From Gemmataceae bacterium (GTDB taxonomy: Bacteria; Planctomycetota; Planctomycetia; Gemmatales; Gemmataceae), in NCBI GenBank assembly GCA_020847555.1, contig JADLBT010000231.1, forward strand, positions 1 through 26,145: 26,145 bases of DNA, given 5' to 3'. The notes under the pieces were generated by a model. That model did not search any database, was not told the origin of the DNA, and was given only the letters and a program-made list of their open reading frames with translations. The translations under genes were made by a program, and so were the position numbers. Shown here in pieces: positions 24,867-26,145 of this stretch (positions are counted from its first letter, which is position 1; each line of letters starts with the position of its first letter).

Positions 24867-25270
24867 CGCACCTGCTCGACACCAACGCCTTCGTGGATCA
24901 CCTGCGGCGTGGGCCGGCCTCCACGGTGACCGCGAAGTTGCTGGCAGCGCCGCCGGGCAGCGTTGCCCTGTGTTCGGTGGTTCTGGCCGAATTGCTGTAC
25001 GGAGCCGTCCGCAGTGGCCCGGCCCACGAGGCCGCGAACCGGGCGCTGCTCGCCGGCTTGCGGGCGCAGTTCCCGTGCCTGCCGTTCGACGTGCCAGCCG
25101 CCGAGGCGTACGGCACGTTGCGGGCCTACCTGGCAGGCCTGGGCCAACTGATCGGACCCAACGACCTGATGATTGCGGCCATCGCCCTGGCCAACGGGCT
25201 GACGCTGGTGACGCACAATACGTCGGAATTCAGCCGGGTTCCGGGACTACCGCTGGAAGACTGGCAGTGA
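24863..25270 (+). CDS. vapC: PIN-domain toxin (VapC-like)
   Basis: A 135-residue PIN-domain ribonuclease. The acidic metal-site residues expected of VapC are present: Asp6 (LLDTNAF), Glu43 (LAELLYG) and Asp101 (GPNDLMIAA), with a closing THNTSEF (117-123). It starts with GTG inside the antitoxin's last codons (GTGA overlap), which implies coupled translation. VapC enzymes cut tRNA or rRNA when free of antitoxin. The target here is unknown. Length is normal for the family and all acidic residues are intact, so it should be active. Confidence 0.92.
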   Translation: MTHLLDTNAFVDHLRRGPASTVTAKLLAAPPGSVALCSVVLAELLYGAVRSGPAHEAANRALLAGLRAQFPCLPFDVPAAEAYGTLRAYLAGLGQLIGPNDLMIAAIALANGLTLVTHNTSEFSRVPGLPLEDWQ

Positions 25271-25302
25271 CCGGCCCAGACCTGGGCCAATCGGACCGGC
25301 GT

Positions 25303-25362
25303 GGAAAGGGACGCATCTATAGTCCTGCTTCAGCCCTCCAGAAATAGATGCGTCCCCTTTCC
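25303..25362. repeat. Hairpin repeat family D (GACGCATCTAT)
   Basis: The left arm GGAAAGGGACGCATCTAT (25303-25320) and right arm ATAGATGCGTCCCCTTTCC (25344-25362) pair over 18 bp with one bulged C. It lies between the convergent vapC and PEP-CTERM genes. The arm style resembles REP/MITE elements moved by RAYT (Y1) transposases; no transposase is present here. Confidence 0.75.
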
Positions 25363-25374
25363 GCACGTCTGCGC

Positions 25375-26097
25375 TCACCGTCGCATTTTATCCCGCCGCC
25401 CTCGCGCCGTGCGCCTGCACGCCCAACCCACGAGGCCGAATGCGCCGATGGTCGCCATCGCGAGGGTGCCGGGTTCCGGCACCGTCGTTGGGACGACGTT
25501 CGGCCTGGAGAATGTCGCCGTGAAGGCCGTGTCCCAGATGGAGTTCCCCGCGATCCTGCCGAACGGGCTTGGACTCCCAAACCGCCAATCGGTAATCATC
25601 ACCCCACCTGAGTAGACGTTCCCCAGAGTGGCCGCGGCCCTGGCCCGGCCGGCCGGGCCGCCGTCATACCCAGCCGTGCTGATGAGGGCGGCGTACTGCT
25701 TGCCGGGGGCCAAGGGGGCGCCGGGTTCAAACTCGAGCGTCTGGTAGCCCTTGCTCTCCGCCGTGAGGGTGCGCATCGTGCTCTGGTAGAGGATCGGGCC
25801 GACCAATCGCTCCGTCTTGCTGTTCCACTCCATTATGTATCCGGCGAAGTGGATGTCGGCGCCGTCCTGGTGGCGCAGGCGGAAGGAGAAACTGTCCAAG
25901 ACGGTGGCCGGCGCCTCGACCGTGAAAGTCTGCCCGAAGACCTTCGCGGCGCCCGTGTGCCTACCGGGGACGCCGAAGTAAGGAAGGAAGCTACTTCCGT
26001 TCCACGCGCCGGCCAGATCGATGAACTCCGCCGAGGCCGGCCGGGTGCAGGCCAGAGAGAGCGCCACAACCGTTGTCGTCAAAATCCTCTGCCTCAT
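25375..26097 (-). CDS. PEP-CTERM sorted exported protein
   Basis: A 240-residue secreted protein. It starts with a signal peptide (RILTTTVVALSLACTRPASA), and AAAGGAGGAG precedes the ATG. The C-terminus is a PEP-CTERM sorting signal: VPEP at 206-209, a hydrophobic segment (GTLAMATIGAFGLVGWA), then a basic tail with several Arg. In PEP-CTERM bacteria, the exosortase cleaves here and the protein is exported, often to the exopolysaccharide matrix. The mature region is a beta-rich domain (FGQTFTVEAPATVLDSFSFR and others) with no recognised catalytic motif. The exosortase is not in this window. Confidence 0.93.
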   Translation of the reverse strand: MRQRILTTTVVALSLACTRPASAEFIDLAGAWNGSSFLPYFGVPGRHTGAAKVFGQTFTVEAPATVLDSFSFRLRHQDGADIHFAGYIMEWNSKTERLVGPILYQSTMRTLTAESKGYQTLEFEPGAPLAPGKQYAALISTAGYDGGPAGRARAAATLGNVYSGGVMITDWRFGSPSPFGRIAGNSIWDTAFTATFSRPNVVPTTVPEPGTLAMATIGAFGLVGWACRRTARGRRDKMRR

Positions 26098-26145
26098 CCG
26101 ACTCCTCCTTTGCCGTCACACGACAGACTAAGGGCGCGTCCAGGA

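Overview
The window is a high-GC bacterial chromosome segment. Its gene content points to a planctomycete, most likely Gemmataceae. The evidence is a DUF1559 pseudopilin-like protein paired with a small lipoprotein, a Ser/Thr kinase fused to a WD40 propeller, hopanoid genes, a tricorn-type protease, a Uma2 nuclease, a PEP-CTERM protein and many intergenic dyad repeats. The assignment is inferred from gene families; there is no rRNA or marker gene here.

Layout. (1) 1-2.4 kb: the tail of an unknown gene, a secreted HEAT-repeat protein (-), a short FAD oxidoreductase (+) and an FHA-domain gene broken by an in-frame TGA. (2) 2.5-4.6 kb: a soluble kinase fused to a seven-repeat WD40 propeller. (3) 4.9-8.7 kb: a compact operon of a protein carrying two MoxR-type AAA+ modules, a metallopeptidase/VWA protein whose start overlaps the previous stop (ATGA), and a small LCCL-domain protein. 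(4) 8.9-12.2 kb: squalene-hopene cyclase and the radical-SAM enzyme HpnH, two steps of hopanoid synthesis, then a convergent LysM membrane protein. (5) 12.9-19.8 kb: a GlmU-like nucleotidyltransferase, a secreted CocE/NonD hydrolase (-) and, divergent from it, a tricorn-like protease. (6) 20.0-21.7 kb: the DUF1559 protein and a lipoprotein. (7) 21.8-23.7 kb (-): a Cys/Met-metabolism PLP enzyme and a thioredoxin-like protein. (8) 23.9-26.1 kb: a Uma2 nuclease, a VapBC-type toxin-antitoxin pair and a PEP-CTERM protein (-).

The most unusual locus is the 4.9-8.7 kb operon. Two MoxR modules are fused in one chain and share an 89-nt stretch differing at one base. They are coupled to a protein with both a zinc-protease HEXXH motif and a VWA MIDAS motif, and to an LCCL protein. 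A kinase and a broken FHA gene lie just upstream, so a phospho-signalling link is possible but unproven. The second theme is repeats: at least four families of intergenic hairpin elements occur, including a roughly 72-bp dyad that looks like a dimer of a 34-bp hairpin also present here. No tRNA, rRNA, CRISPR array, transposase or phage gene was seen.
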